From the NCBI GenBank assembly GCA_963711465.1, contig CAVQEG010000001.1, positions 2,480,001 through 2,544,000 of the forward strand: a DNA stretch of 64,000 nt, read 5' to 3'. This document shows, one piece after another, positions 27,554 through 36,211 of the stretch (positions are counted from its first letter, which is position 1; the number at the start of each line of letters is the position of its first letter). The position numbers and the translations under genes were made by a program. The notes beneath the pieces are model-generated. The model had not been told where the DNA came from. It did not search any database and saw only the letters and a program-made list of their open reading frames with translations. The DNA is from CAVQEG01 sp963711465 (lineage in GTDB: Bacteria > Bacteroidota > Ignavibacteria > OLB7).

Positions 27554-28612
27554 ATGGCACTACGAGGAACCCGGCTCGACACCGGCAATCGATTCGTGAC
27601 GACGTCGAAGGAATCGTTCGACGACGGGTGGAATTCGTTCGAGGACGCACCCGACCCCCGCACCGAATTCATCGACGACGCATCCCGCTCGGCGTTCGCC
27701 ACGAACACGAGCCCCGACATTCCGTTCAGCCATTCGATCAATCCGTACCGCGGCTGCGAGCACGGCTGCGCCTACTGCTACGCGCGGCCGACGCATGAGT
27801 ACCTCGGGTACAACGCGGGGATCGATTTCGAAACGAAGATCGTCGTCAAGCGCGACGCGGCGCGACTGGCACGCGAAGAGATGATGCGACGCCGCTGGAA
27901 GCCGACGGTCGTGTCCATCAGCGGCGTGACCGATCCGTACCAGCCGGCCGAACGGCGGTTCGGCATCACGCGCTCGGTGCTCGAGACGATGCTCGAGTTC
28001 CGCAACCCCGTCGGCATCGTCACCAAGAACGCGTTGGTACTGCGTGATCTCGATGTGCTCGGTGCGCTCGCGTCGTTCCACTGCGTGGCCGTGTTCGTTT
28101 CGATCACGACGCTCGATCGGGACCTGGCGCGACGTCTGGAGCCCCGCACCTCGACGCCCGAGCGACGCCTCGACGCGGTGCGACGACTGACCGATGCCGG
28201 CGTTCCGGTCGGCGTGATGCTCGCGCCGATCATCCCCGGTCTGAACGACGAGGAAATTCCGGCGATCCTCGAGGCCGTCGCCGATGCCGGTGCCGTCGAA
28301 GCATCCCACGTCATGCTTCGACTCCCGATGGCCGTGCGGCCCGTCTTCCTCGACTGGCTGCAACGCGAGCATCCGGCGCGCGTCGCAAAGGTGCGGCACG
28401 CGCTGGAGGACATGCGCGACGGAAAGCTCAACCTCAGCCAGTTCGGCGATCGCTTCTCCGGCAGCGGACCCCGCGCCGAGCTGATCAAGAACCTGTTCCG
28501 GCTGAGTGCCGAGCGTGCGGGACTCAACCGGGAGCGAATTCAACTGACGACCGAGCACTTCCGTCGTCCGGCCGCCGGCGGACAGATCGAACTGTTCGAC
28601 GCCGAACGGTGA
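27554..28612 (+). CDS. Radical SAM protein, SplB-like/PA0069-type family
   Basis: The 352-residue protein has the radical SAM cluster motif CEHGCAYC (Cys68, Cys72, Cys75) in the context INPYRGCEHGCAYCYARPTH, followed by SGVTDPYQPAERRF and IVTKNALVLRDLD. These are hallmarks of the Rv2578c/PA0069-type radical SAM family distantly related to spore photoproduct lyase. The reaction of this subgroup is not established. ATG 27554 is taken because the family N-terminus is short; the long upstream frame is antisense to the M61 gene. The stop overlaps the DUF4159 reading frame by a few bases if that gene starts at its earliest ATG, so the two are probably co-transcribed. Confidence 0.87.
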   Translation: MALRGTRLDTGNRFVTTSKESFDDGWNSFEDAPDPRTEFIDDASRSAFATNTSPDIPFSHSINPYRGCEHGCAYCYARPTHEYLGYNAGIDFETKIVVKRDAARLAREEMMRRRWKPTVVSISGVTDPYQPAERRFGITRSVLETMLEFRNPVGIVTKNALVLRDLDVLGALASFHCVAVFVSITTLDRDLARRLEPRTSTPERRLDAVRRLTDAGVPVGVMLAPIIPGLNDEEIPAILEAVADAGAVEASHVMLRLPMAVRPVFLDWLQREHPARVAKVRHALEDMRDGKLNLSQFGDRFSGSGPRAELIKNLFRLSAERAGLNRERIQLTTEHFRRPAAGGQIELFDAER

Positions 28613-28656
28613 TGTCCACACCTCAATATTTTTCGCGCGATCGAGTCACTCTACCT

Positions 28657-29415
28657 ATGGCATTCTCCCGGTCCCTCCAACGCCCCATGCTTCGACATCG
28701 CACCCTCCTGCTGACGGCCATCGGCCTGCTCATGGCCGCCTCCGGACTGCTGGCGCAGCCGAGCACCGGAGACGAGCCGGGTGCCGGATCGACCGGCAAG
28801 GCCGCTTCGCGCAGCGCATTCGTCCTCGCCCGACTGAAGTATGACGGCGGGGGTGACTGGTACAACGACCGGGGAGCCGATGCGAACATGCTCAAGTACC
28901 TCCGCGCCCACACCACCATCGACGTCCGCCCCGAGTTCGAATACGTCGATGTCTCGAGCGACGCGATCTTCGACTACCCGATGCTCTTTCTCACCGGGCA
29001 TGGCAACGTGGTGTTCAGCGACGGCGACGTGAAGCGACTGCGCGCGTACCTGGAGAACGGCGGGTTCCTCTACATCGACGACGACTACGGACTCGACACC
29101 GCGATCCGGCGGGAGATGCACAAGGTCTTCCCCGACCAGGAGTTCGAGGAGCTGCCGTTCTCGCACGAGATCTACCACTGCTACTACACCTTTGATCACG
29201 GACTGCCGAAGATCCACGAGCATGACGGCAAGCCGCCGCGCGGCTACGGTCTCTTCGATCGAAAGCACGACAACCGGCTCTGTGTGTTCTACACGGTCGA
29301 GACCAATCCCTCCGACGGATGGGCCGATCCCGAGATCCACGGCGACCCGCCGGCGAAGCGCGAGGAGGCGTTCAAGATCGGGACGAACATCATCGTCTAC
29401 GCGCTGACGAATTAG
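28657..29415 (+). CDS. DUF4159-domain secreted protein
   Basis: From ATG 28657 the product is 252 residues, with a signal peptide (HRTLLLTAIGLLMAASGLLA, cleavage after AQ). The body is a DUF4159 domain: FVLARLKYDGGGDWYNDRGADANMLKY shortened here to its key words LKYDGGGDWYND, then YPMLFLTGHGNVVFSD, GGFLYIDDDYG and LPFSHEIYHCYYTFDHGLPK. The fold resembles a glutamine amidotransferase/ThuA-like domain, but no activity is established for DUF4159. An alternative start at 28612 overlaps the stop of the radical SAM gene; 28657 gives the more normal signal peptide. Confidence 0.8.
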   Translation: MAFSRSLQRPMLRHRTLLLTAIGLLMAASGLLAQPSTGDEPGAGSTGKAASRSAFVLARLKYDGGGDWYNDRGADANMLKYLRAHTTIDVRPEFEYVDVSSDAIFDYPMLFLTGHGNVVFSDGDVKRLRAYLENGGFLYIDDDYGLDTAIRREMHKVFPDQEFEELPFSHEIYHCYYTFDHGLPKIHEHDGKPPRGYGLFDRKHDNRLCVFYTVETNPSDGWADPEIHGDPPAKREEAFKIGTNIIVYALTN

Positions 29416-29466
29416 GGGCTCATCTGCGACGATCGCGCCGTCCGGATTCGCCCGAGGGGCATCGCA

Positions 29467-31128
29467 CTACAGCGCAGCCAGGTGAGCCGCGAGATTCACC
29501 TTCGACCCCAGCTCCATCTTCTTTCTGATCCAGTAGCGGTGGCTTTCGATGTTTCGAATCGAGACCGAGAGCAGGTTGGCGATCTCCTTGTTCGACAGGT
29601 TGATCTTCAGCAGTGCGCACACCTTCAGCTCCGCGGGCGTCAGTTTCGGATAGCGCTGTGAGAGGGTGCGCATGAAATCCTCGTGCACCAGCTGGAACTC
29701 CTGTTCGAAGCGCTGCCAGTCATCATCGCCGCGAAGGTGTTCGTCGATATCGGCGACCACCCGCTTCGGCCCGCCATCACGGGTTGGACGACCATCGGCG
29801 GCATCGCGACGAAGCTTCTGCAGGAAGGCATTCTTGCGCACCAGATGCATCGCAAGCGAGGTGAGCTCCTTGGAGCGCTGGCGCATCATTTCCTCGAGAT
29901 GCTCGGTGCGCAGGCGGAAGACCTCCCGTTCGCGTTCGGCCCGTTCGACATCGAAGCGTGCCTGGGTAATCGCCACCGTCCGTTGTTTCTCCTCACCGAT
30001 CAGCGCGTCTCTGAGCGACTGGTAGGTCTGCAGGTGTACGTACGCCTCTTCAAATCGACCGAGCGCGGCGTGGGCATTGGCAAGTCCCAGGCGGACATCG
30101 GTGCGGAGCTTCAGCAGACCGAGACGTTCTCCGAGAGCATCGGCCGCGCGGTAGAGTTCGATCGCCCGCTGGGGTTCCCCCTGCGTCAACATCAGATTTC
30201 CGAGTCGCACCTGACCATCGCCGAGCGCCTCACCGTTGCCGACCTCTTCTGACAGCTCGATGCCCCTCTGAAGTTCGGCACGGGCACGAGCGAAATCGCC
30301 GCGCAGCTCCTGAAGCATTCCGAGCTTCACGCGGGTGGTGGCTTCGTAGCGTCGCTCACCGATGCGCTGGAAGATCGCGAGCGTCTCCTCGAGCGCGTCG
30401 AGCGCGGTATCGTAGTCGCCACGCGCCTTGTAGATGCCGGAGATGTTCCCCTGCGCGATGGCGATGCTCAGATCGTTCTCAAGCCGTCGGTAGACGAGCA
30501 GCGCACGGGAGTGGAATTCAAACGAGGCGTCGTAGTCCTCGAGGTAGTAGTGGATGTTGCCGATGTTGGACGTGACGATCGCGCCGTTGTGCTCCTGTCC
30601 GGTCTCCTCGTAGAGTTTCAACGCCTGCAGGTAGTAGTCGATCGCCTCGGAGTAGTTGCCGATCGATTCGTGAACGGTGCCGACGTTGTTGAGCGCTGCG
30701 GCGGTGCGCACCCTGTCATCGAGTTCGCGAAAGATTTCCAGTGCCCGGGTGAACGCATCGAGCGACTCGGTGAGCACCGACATGTCGCGGGCGATGATGC
30801 CGACGAGATTCAGCAGGTTGGCGGTGTTGAGCGGATCGTCGAGTTTCTCGAAGATCCGCAGCGATGCGCGGGCGGCCTCCATGGCCTCCGGATACCGGGA
30901 GACGGCAACCAACGCCTTCGAGAGCTGCTGCAGGCAGCGGGCCTGCTGCCGGATCGAGCCCGACCGCTCGGCAAGCGCCCAGGCACGCTCGGCGCGCTCG
31001 ACGGCCTGAGGCGGATTGCGCTGCCATACCTCGTCGAACCCCTCCAGGTAGCGCTCGATCCGCTCGCTGTCGTTGGAGGGGTCGGATTCGTCTCGTGCGT
31101 CGATATCGTCGGGCCGATCCTGCGACAT
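29467..31128 (-). CDS. TPR-repeat regulator with C-terminal LuxR-type HTH
   Basis: The 553-residue protein has about seven tetratricopeptide repeats (about 60-370; for example AAALNNVGTVHESIGNYSEA, GAIVTSNIGNIHYYLEDY and SIAIAQGNISGIYKARGDY). A coiled-coil segment follows (RFDVERAEREREVFRLRTEH, about 395-440). The C-terminal LuxR-like HTH reads LTPAELKVCALLKINLSNKE, then SVSIRNIESHRYWIRKKM. There is no signal peptide, ATPase or receiver domain. This layout is common in Bacteroidota-like genomes; the TPRs probably bind a partner protein or peptide (inference). It is transcribed alone, convergent with the DUF4159 gene. Confidence 0.85.
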   Translation of the reverse strand: MSQDRPDDIDARDESDPSNDSERIERYLEGFDEVWQRNPPQAVERAERAWALAERSGSIRQQARCLQQLSKALVAVSRYPEAMEAARASLRIFEKLDDPLNTANLLNLVGIIARDMSVLTESLDAFTRALEIFRELDDRVRTAAALNNVGTVHESIGNYSEAIDYYLQALKLYEETGQEHNGAIVTSNIGNIHYYLEDYDASFEFHSRALLVYRRLENDLSIAIAQGNISGIYKARGDYDTALDALEETLAIFQRIGERRYEATTRVKLGMLQELRGDFARARAELQRGIELSEEVGNGEALGDGQVRLGNLMLTQGEPQRAIELYRAADALGERLGLLKLRTDVRLGLANAHAALGRFEEAYVHLQTYQSLRDALIGEEKQRTVAITQARFDVERAEREREVFRLRTEHLEEMMRQRSKELTSLAMHLVRKNAFLQKLRRDAADGRPTRDGGPKRVVADIDEHLRGDDDWQRFEQEFQLVHEDFMRTLSQRYPKLTPAELKVCALLKINLSNKEIANLLSVSIRNIESHRYWIRKKMELGSKVNLAAHLAAL

Positions 31129-31518
31129 GATGGCCGGGAAAATAGTGAACCTCCCCGCTCGGCTGCCAATTCAGCCGTATCCGCCACCACATCCGCCGCT
31201 CCAGTAGTAAACCAGTAGGACACCAATCGCGGCGAACCCTCATCTTCCATACGTGCCAGACGATCGGTGGGAACGGGGTTAACCGGGATTGGATTCCTCG
31301 TGTGATCTTCGGATCACGCTGGGCATGGGGATCCTTTCCCGCCCCGTCCCGCCGAACGTCGTTACCTTCCCCGAGCGACCATCACCTCCCGACCTCTCGG
31401 CACCCCGCCGCGCGGAGCGATCGCGTACCTCGCTCACAGCGCCTGTATCACGAACTGAATTTCGTCTCGATCAAATTTCGTCTCGATCGGACTTCATCAC
31501 GATTTACTGGGTTGCACC
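31129..31518. other. Promoter spacer between divergent genes
   Basis: No gene is seen in these 390 bases between the divergent TPR regulator and HAF-repeat genes. A TTACCTTCC box near 31361 resembles the -7 element. AATTTCGTCTCGATC occurs twice in direct tandem (about 31457-31490) shortly before the HAF-repeat gene; it could be an operator or a small duplication. Confidence 0.35.
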
Positions 31519-33411
31519 ATGCGTTCTCTACTGCCATCACCGCTCGCCGCCGCGTTCGTGTTCATCACCCTTCTCTGTACGGCTGTCTGTGTCTCCGTGG
31601 CGCAGGACATCACGTTCGAGCCGCTCGGAGTCGGCCCGGGGCCGAACGACCAGAGCACTGCGACGGCCACCAACCGCGACGGGTCGGTCGTCGTCGGCAA
31701 TCAATTCATCCAGAGCCAGTCCGAATTCGGAACCGAGGCGTTTGAGTGGAAAGGCGGCTCGATCACCGGACTCGGCGCGCTCGACGATCCGGATCGGAAG
31801 TCGTCGACCGCCTCGGGAGTCTCCGCCGACGGCACCACGATCGTCGGCAGCTCCAGTTCGGCTGACGGCAATCGCGGCGTTCGCTGGACCAACGGCACAC
31901 TGGTCGCGTTCGGAACGATTTACTCCGGCGACGGCGCGCAGAGCTCCTGCGACGGAATCAGCGACAACGCCGACTGGTTCGTCGGCCAGAGCATCTCGAA
32001 TATCGAAATCAAAAAAATGGATTCAATCGAGATGGAAGTCAGGACCATCGACGCCGTGCTCTGGCACAACGGCTCTCTGACGTCGCTTGGATCGCTCGGA
32101 GGGAACGCCAATTACGGCAGTAATGCCACGGCCACCTGCGTTTCGGACGACGGCTCCGTCGTCGTCGGATCGTCGTCGACGAACGATGGACCGTACACGG
32201 GATTCATCTGGAGCGGCGGGTCGATGCAGCCGCTTCCACCACTTTCCGGTGCCACCGGCAGCTGCGCTGCGAAGGACATGACGCCCGATGGCTCGACGAT
32301 CGTCGGTTGGTCGAGTCTGCCGGACGACGATTCGCACTATACGCTGGTTGCCTGGCGGAATGGTACGGCCGTCGATCTCGGTGTGCCGGGCGGGTTCAAC
32401 AGCAGTCGTGACGTCCGTGTGTCCGACGACGGGAACGTCATCGCCGGTGAATACGCCGCCGATCATGGCTCCATGCCGTTCATCTGGACCAGTGCAACCG
32501 GTGCCGTGCCGATTCCGACGCTGCTGCAGAGTCGCGCCACCGATGCCGAAGGGTGGTCGAACCTGACCGTGACCGACATCTCCGGCGACGGTCGCGTCAT
32601 CGTTGGCCAGGGCACCAATCCCGACGGAAAGACCGAGGCGTGGCGCATATCGGTCTCCGTACCCGCGGGCTTCGCCGGCGTCGAAGTTCCAACGGACGGA
32701 CTGTATGAATTCGGAGGAACCGGTGCCTCGTTCGCTCTCGCCGGCGTCGGAACGCGCACGCGTCGCGAGCACGACGTCAGGCTCCTGGGCGCCGAGGCCG
32801 ACACCGTCTACGTGGAGCGTTACGATGCCGCGCCGACGGCCCACGACGGAATCGCTTCGGATCAGCTTCTTCCGGTCGACTGGGTGGCCAGCGCGACCGA
32901 CGGCTTCACCTTCACCTCCGCCGAAGCACGTTTCAACCTCGACTCCGTCGGCATCACCGTCGTCGATCCGGCCGATGTACGCGTCTGGCATCGTGACGTC
33001 GCCGGCACCGGCATGTTCGAGCAACTGCAGACGAGCGTCGACGACGCCACCGGAGCGATCGTAGCCACTGGAATCACGTCGCTGGGTGAATTCGTGCTCA
33101 CCGGGTCGATCCCGTCGAAGGTCGCCGCCCGGAGTCACACCTCCGGGACCGAGCGCCTGAGCGTCACCGGCGCGAATCCCTTTGCCTCAGCCACCACGCT
33201 GGAGCTCACGCTTGGCGCCCCGTCGCGAGTGGTCATCGAGGCACGCGACATCCTCGGTCACCGCGCTGCGCTGCTGCACGACGGACCGATGGCCACAGGC
33301 ACCCATCGGATCTCCTTCGACGCGGACGGTCTGCCCTCGGGCGTCTACCTGATCAGTGCCACCGACGGCAAAGGTGTCATCGGCTCCACGACCCTCGCAC
33401 TTCGGCATTGA
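31519..33411 (+). CDS. HAF-repeat secreted protein with T9SS-type C-terminus
   Basis: The 630-residue protein has a signal peptide (LAAAFVFITLLCTAVCVSVA, cleavage near VAQD). About seven extracellular HAF-type repeats follow (about 30-385), seen as recurring phrases: NRDGSVVVGN, SADGTTIVGSS, SDDGSVVVGSS, TPDGSTIVGWS, SDDGNVIAGEY and SGDGRVIVGQG, each followed by an aromatic-Gly segment such as FIWSGGSMQPL. These repeats should form a beta-propeller. A beta region follows, and the C-terminus is a type A sorting-like domain (SVTGANPFASATTLELTLG, GLPSGVYLISATDG). The ligand is unknown. A strong terminator follows at 33456-33488. Confidence 0.82.
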   Translation: MRSLLPSPLAAAFVFITLLCTAVCVSVAQDITFEPLGVGPGPNDQSTATATNRDGSVVVGNQFIQSQSEFGTEAFEWKGGSITGLGALDDPDRKSSTASGVSADGTTIVGSSSSADGNRGVRWTNGTLVAFGTIYSGDGAQSSCDGISDNADWFVGQSISNIEIKKMDSIEMEVRTIDAVLWHNGSLTSLGSLGGNANYGSNATATCVSDDGSVVVGSSSTNDGPYTGFIWSGGSMQPLPPLSGATGSCAAKDMTPDGSTIVGWSSLPDDDSHYTLVAWRNGTAVDLGVPGGFNSSRDVRVSDDGNVIAGEYAADHGSMPFIWTSATGAVPIPTLLQSRATDAEGWSNLTVTDISGDGRVIVGQGTNPDGKTEAWRISVSVPAGFAGVEVPTDGLYEFGGTGASFALAGVGTRTRREHDVRLLGAEADTVYVERYDAAPTAHDGIASDQLLPVDWVASATDGFTFTSAEARFNLDSVGITVVDPADVRVWHRDVAGTGMFEQLQTSVDDATGAIVATGITSLGEFVLTGSIPSKVAARSHTSGTERLSVTGANPFASATTLELTLGAPSRVVIEARDILGHRAALLHDGPMATGTHRISFDADGLPSGVYLISATDGKGVIGSTTLALRH

Positions 33412-33455
33412 CGACATCGCTCGTCGGTCGGTCTCGCGTGCCGGTCGCGATGTTC

Positions 33456-33488
33456 GAGGCCCCGGAGCGTTCACTGCTCCGGGGCCTC
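33456..33488 (+). terminator. Perfect 13-pair terminator hairpin after the HAF-repeat gene
   Basis: GAGGCCCCGGAGC (33456-33468) pairs perfectly with 33476-33488 around a seven-base loop, 45 bases after the stop. No T-run follows. Confidence 0.6.
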
Positions 33489-33848
33489 GCCGTTCATATC
33501 CACTTCAGAACGCAGCCCTCCCAAATTCCAGTTCGATAATACCCTCGGTCGACCGGCGGTGCATTTCGGATTCAATAACCGATAATGGACCATCGAGCCC
33601 GGCTTCAACTATCCGAATCCGCGGACAGGCGAGTTCGAAAACAACAGCAGTAAGTGTTGCGATTGGTCGTCGCGGGAGATACGTTCGCCGCGCACGAGGC
33701 GCCCGCCAATGTGAGATCATCGGCCGGTCACGTCACCCCCGCTCTCTGCCGAGATGACGCCACCGACGATGGTGCACGAATTCCTGTTCCCATATCACCG
33801 GACGGGGTGATAGAGAAACTGACAGGCAGGAGATGCAGCAACGATCAG
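33489..33848. other. Spacer before the propeller-protein cluster
   Basis: No gene is seen. Near 33680-33708 a segment of about 25 bases (ACGTTCGCCGCGCACGAGG and on) closely resembles part of the leader shared by the four tandem propeller genes, which ties this spacer to that gene family. The rest shows nothing clear. Confidence 0.35.
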
Positions 33849-35750
33849 ATGAGAATCGACATGAAAATCTCAACGATAATATGGTGGAATCTCTCGGCGC
33901 TCGGTCGTGTGCGACGGGCGATGCTCGACTGCCTGACGGTTGTCGGTGCGGTCCTGCTCGTGCTCACGACCGTGGCCCACGCGCAGTCGACCCGCATCGA
34001 CCCGCGCTCGCCGTACGTGCGATCGCTGCCGGAAGTCGGGCGGATGGAGGGGACGATCACGCACGTTGCCGAAGAGACGCATCCGGAGAGCTTCGGAAAC
34101 CAGATATACCCCGTTGGTGATGTCAACAATGATGGTCTACAGGACTTCATTGTAGCACGGGATCGGGCGGATACGGCGATTCCGGTGCTCACGACGGAAT
34201 ACACGCGAACACCGGAGGAACTGCTGCTGTACCTCGGGGTACGGGACGGACTGCCGACGGTGGAGTCCGGGGAACGTATCGGGATCACGGAGATCGCGAC
34301 AGCGACAACGTTTTTGGCCGCCGGAGATTGGGATGCTGACGGGAATCGGGACATCGCCTGTCGGGTGGAGATCATCAATGATACCGCGGCGGGAAATCCT
34401 GCCGCGCCCAACGGACGACGCATCGCAACCGTTGTCGTGTTCTGGGGAGACGGGACTGGCGCGTACGGCCTCGGTGACACGACGCGACTGGAGGGCTTCG
34501 GAATCCGGTGGCTGGGCGTGGACAATGCTGCCGCCGGCGATCTCGATGGCGACGGCATCGATGATCTGACGTTCCGCGCGTCGTCTGGGCTCACTGCTGG
34601 TCAACTCGTCGCGCAACCGACATTGTTCTTCTATCGGGGCCATCGGCGCACCCGCTGGGGACGAGCAGGCATACCACGGAGCGGCGACATGTTCTGGTGG
34701 ACGGCGCCGGACTTCCGCCGAGTGCAACTGGTCGATCAGGACTGCGACGGCGCCAATGACCTGGCGTTCTACTTCGACAGCCAGAGCGTGAGCAATCCCG
34801 GCATGATGTGGGTGCTCTACGGCCGGGCCGGAGGCGGATTTCCCGATACGAACGACTACCAGTACCTCTCCTTCGACACGGCACATGGCCGCTACGGACT
34901 GCTGCGAGATGTCACCGGTGACGGTACCGTCGACCTGATCTTGACCTCAGGCAACCAGGAGCGCATTCAGATCTTCGCCGGCCGGCCCGGCGAACGTCTG
35001 GATGCGGTCTATGGCACCGGCAATGAGGCGCCACGCCCGGGCGAGACGGAGTGGTGGGGCCGGCCGTGGGCCCAGATCCTGATGCCGCGGAGCATGCACG
35101 ACGGCTGGGCCTACACATTGGAGAAGATCTTTGATCTGGGTGACAGCAACCTCGACTCGGTGGCGGACCTGTGGATGGTGGGCGGCCCCTACCTGCTCGG
35201 CTACCGCTGCGGCCGACTGATCGACTCGCTGATCGACGTGATTGAGACGGTGCCGAGAGCGGACTTCACGGGCATGGCGCGCCTGGGTGACATCGACGGC
35301 TCCGGCGTCGAGACGATCGCCATCGGCTACGATGACATCCCGCAACGTGGATGGAACCTGTTCCCGGGCGGCATCAAGTTCATCAAGCCGGCAGTGTACC
35401 CTCCCGTCGGTGCGTGGCCGCGTCCCGTGCCGCACGTGCCGGGAGAGCACTGCGGCTCGAGCGTCAGCAGTGTCGAACAACCGCCAGCACTACCCACTGC
35501 GGTAGCGTTCACCGTCACCCCGAACCCTGCCGAGGAGGCAATCGAGGTTTCCTGGAGCGTGGCCGCATCGACCACCGATCTTCGCGTCACGCTGTACAGC
35601 ATCACGGGAACGGAACTCCACGAGTTCGCGGAGCGCGGCGCCAGCGGCCGCCAGAGGATCGCGACGACGGACCTGCCGGCGGGCACATACCTCGTCGCGC
35701 TGTCATCGGGCACGACGCGCCTCGCCACGCGTGTCGTGATCGTTCACTAA
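33849..35750 (+). CDS. FG-GAP/VCBS seven-bladed propeller protein, diverged family member
   Basis: From ATG 33849 the product is 633 residues: a signal peptide (LTVVGAVLLVLTTVAHAQ), then seven calcium-loop motifs spaced as in an integrin-alpha-like seven-bladed propeller: GDVNNDGLQD, GDWDADGNRD, GDLDGDGIDD, DQDCDGANDL, DVTGDGTVDL, GDSNLDSVADL and GDIDGSGVET. A type A T9SS sorting-like domain ends the protein (FTVTPNPAEEAIEVSWSV, DLPAGTYLVALSSG). It shares order, spacing and many words (RIDPRSP, PEVGRMEG, YRGHR, HVPGEHCG) with the four tandem copies that follow, but is clearly older. Surface adhesion or ligand binding is likely; no enzyme motif is visible. Confidence 0.82.
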   Translation: MRIDMKISTIIWWNLSALGRVRRAMLDCLTVVGAVLLVLTTVAHAQSTRIDPRSPYVRSLPEVGRMEGTITHVAEETHPESFGNQIYPVGDVNNDGLQDFIVARDRADTAIPVLTTEYTRTPEELLLYLGVRDGLPTVESGERIGITEIATATTFLAAGDWDADGNRDIACRVEIINDTAAGNPAAPNGRRIATVVVFWGDGTGAYGLGDTTRLEGFGIRWLGVDNAAAGDLDGDGIDDLTFRASSGLTAGQLVAQPTLFFYRGHRRTRWGRAGIPRSGDMFWWTAPDFRRVQLVDQDCDGANDLAFYFDSQSVSNPGMMWVLYGRAGGGFPDTNDYQYLSFDTAHGRYGLLRDVTGDGTVDLILTSGNQERIQIFAGRPGERLDAVYGTGNEAPRPGETEWWGRPWAQILMPRSMHDGWAYTLEKIFDLGDSNLDSVADLWMVGGPYLLGYRCGRLIDSLIDVIETVPRADFTGMARLGDIDGSGVETIAIGYDDIPQRGWNLFPGGIKFIKPAVYPPVGAWPRPVPHVPGEHCGSSVSSVEQPPALPTAVAFTVTPNPAEEAIEVSWSVAASTTDLRVTLYSITGTELHEFAERGASGRQRIATTDLPAGTYLVALSSGTTRLATRVVIVH

Positions 35751-36211
35751 TACCCCCTGGAATTACCACAATCCACAACGCCAATGGCGGGGGAACACCA
35801 TGCGTCCCATCGTTCGAACTACTCCGAACGAAAATGAGGGATACTGGCTGCCTCGCGGACGCCACTGACAGTTCTATCTGGCGCTTGGACTGATCACTTC
35901 TGGGGTAGGACAACACGATTGGAAAACCTGTGGAATTTCCGCTTGCCATCGATAAGCGGCAGCTATACCTTCATCGCGCACGAGACGCCCGGCGTATCCC
36001 CCACACCACGCGCCGCCGTGCATTGAACGCGGCGCGGGTCGCATAGGCCGCGGAAGCACCGACCGCCCCACCGGACGGCCGCCGCAATCGAAAGATCGAT
36101 CACGTCGCACTGCTACCTTGCGAGATGGTAATGGCAGAGCAGGTATTGAATTCGTCAGTGTGTGGAGAATGGATGGCGGACCCGATCGCGAGCATGGAGT
36201 ATAGCCGCTGA
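35751..36211 (+). promoter_or_regulatory. Leader of propeller copy A, partly shared with copies B-D
   Basis: The first about 190 bases are unique. From about 35960 the sequence matches the leaders of copies B-D: CGCACGAGACGCCCGGCG, then a hairpin with GCCGC/GCGGC arms, then a TGCTACCTT box near 36110 that may be the promoter -7 element, and GAGCATGGAGTATAG before the ATG, whose GGAG can act as ribosome binding site. Confidence 0.5.
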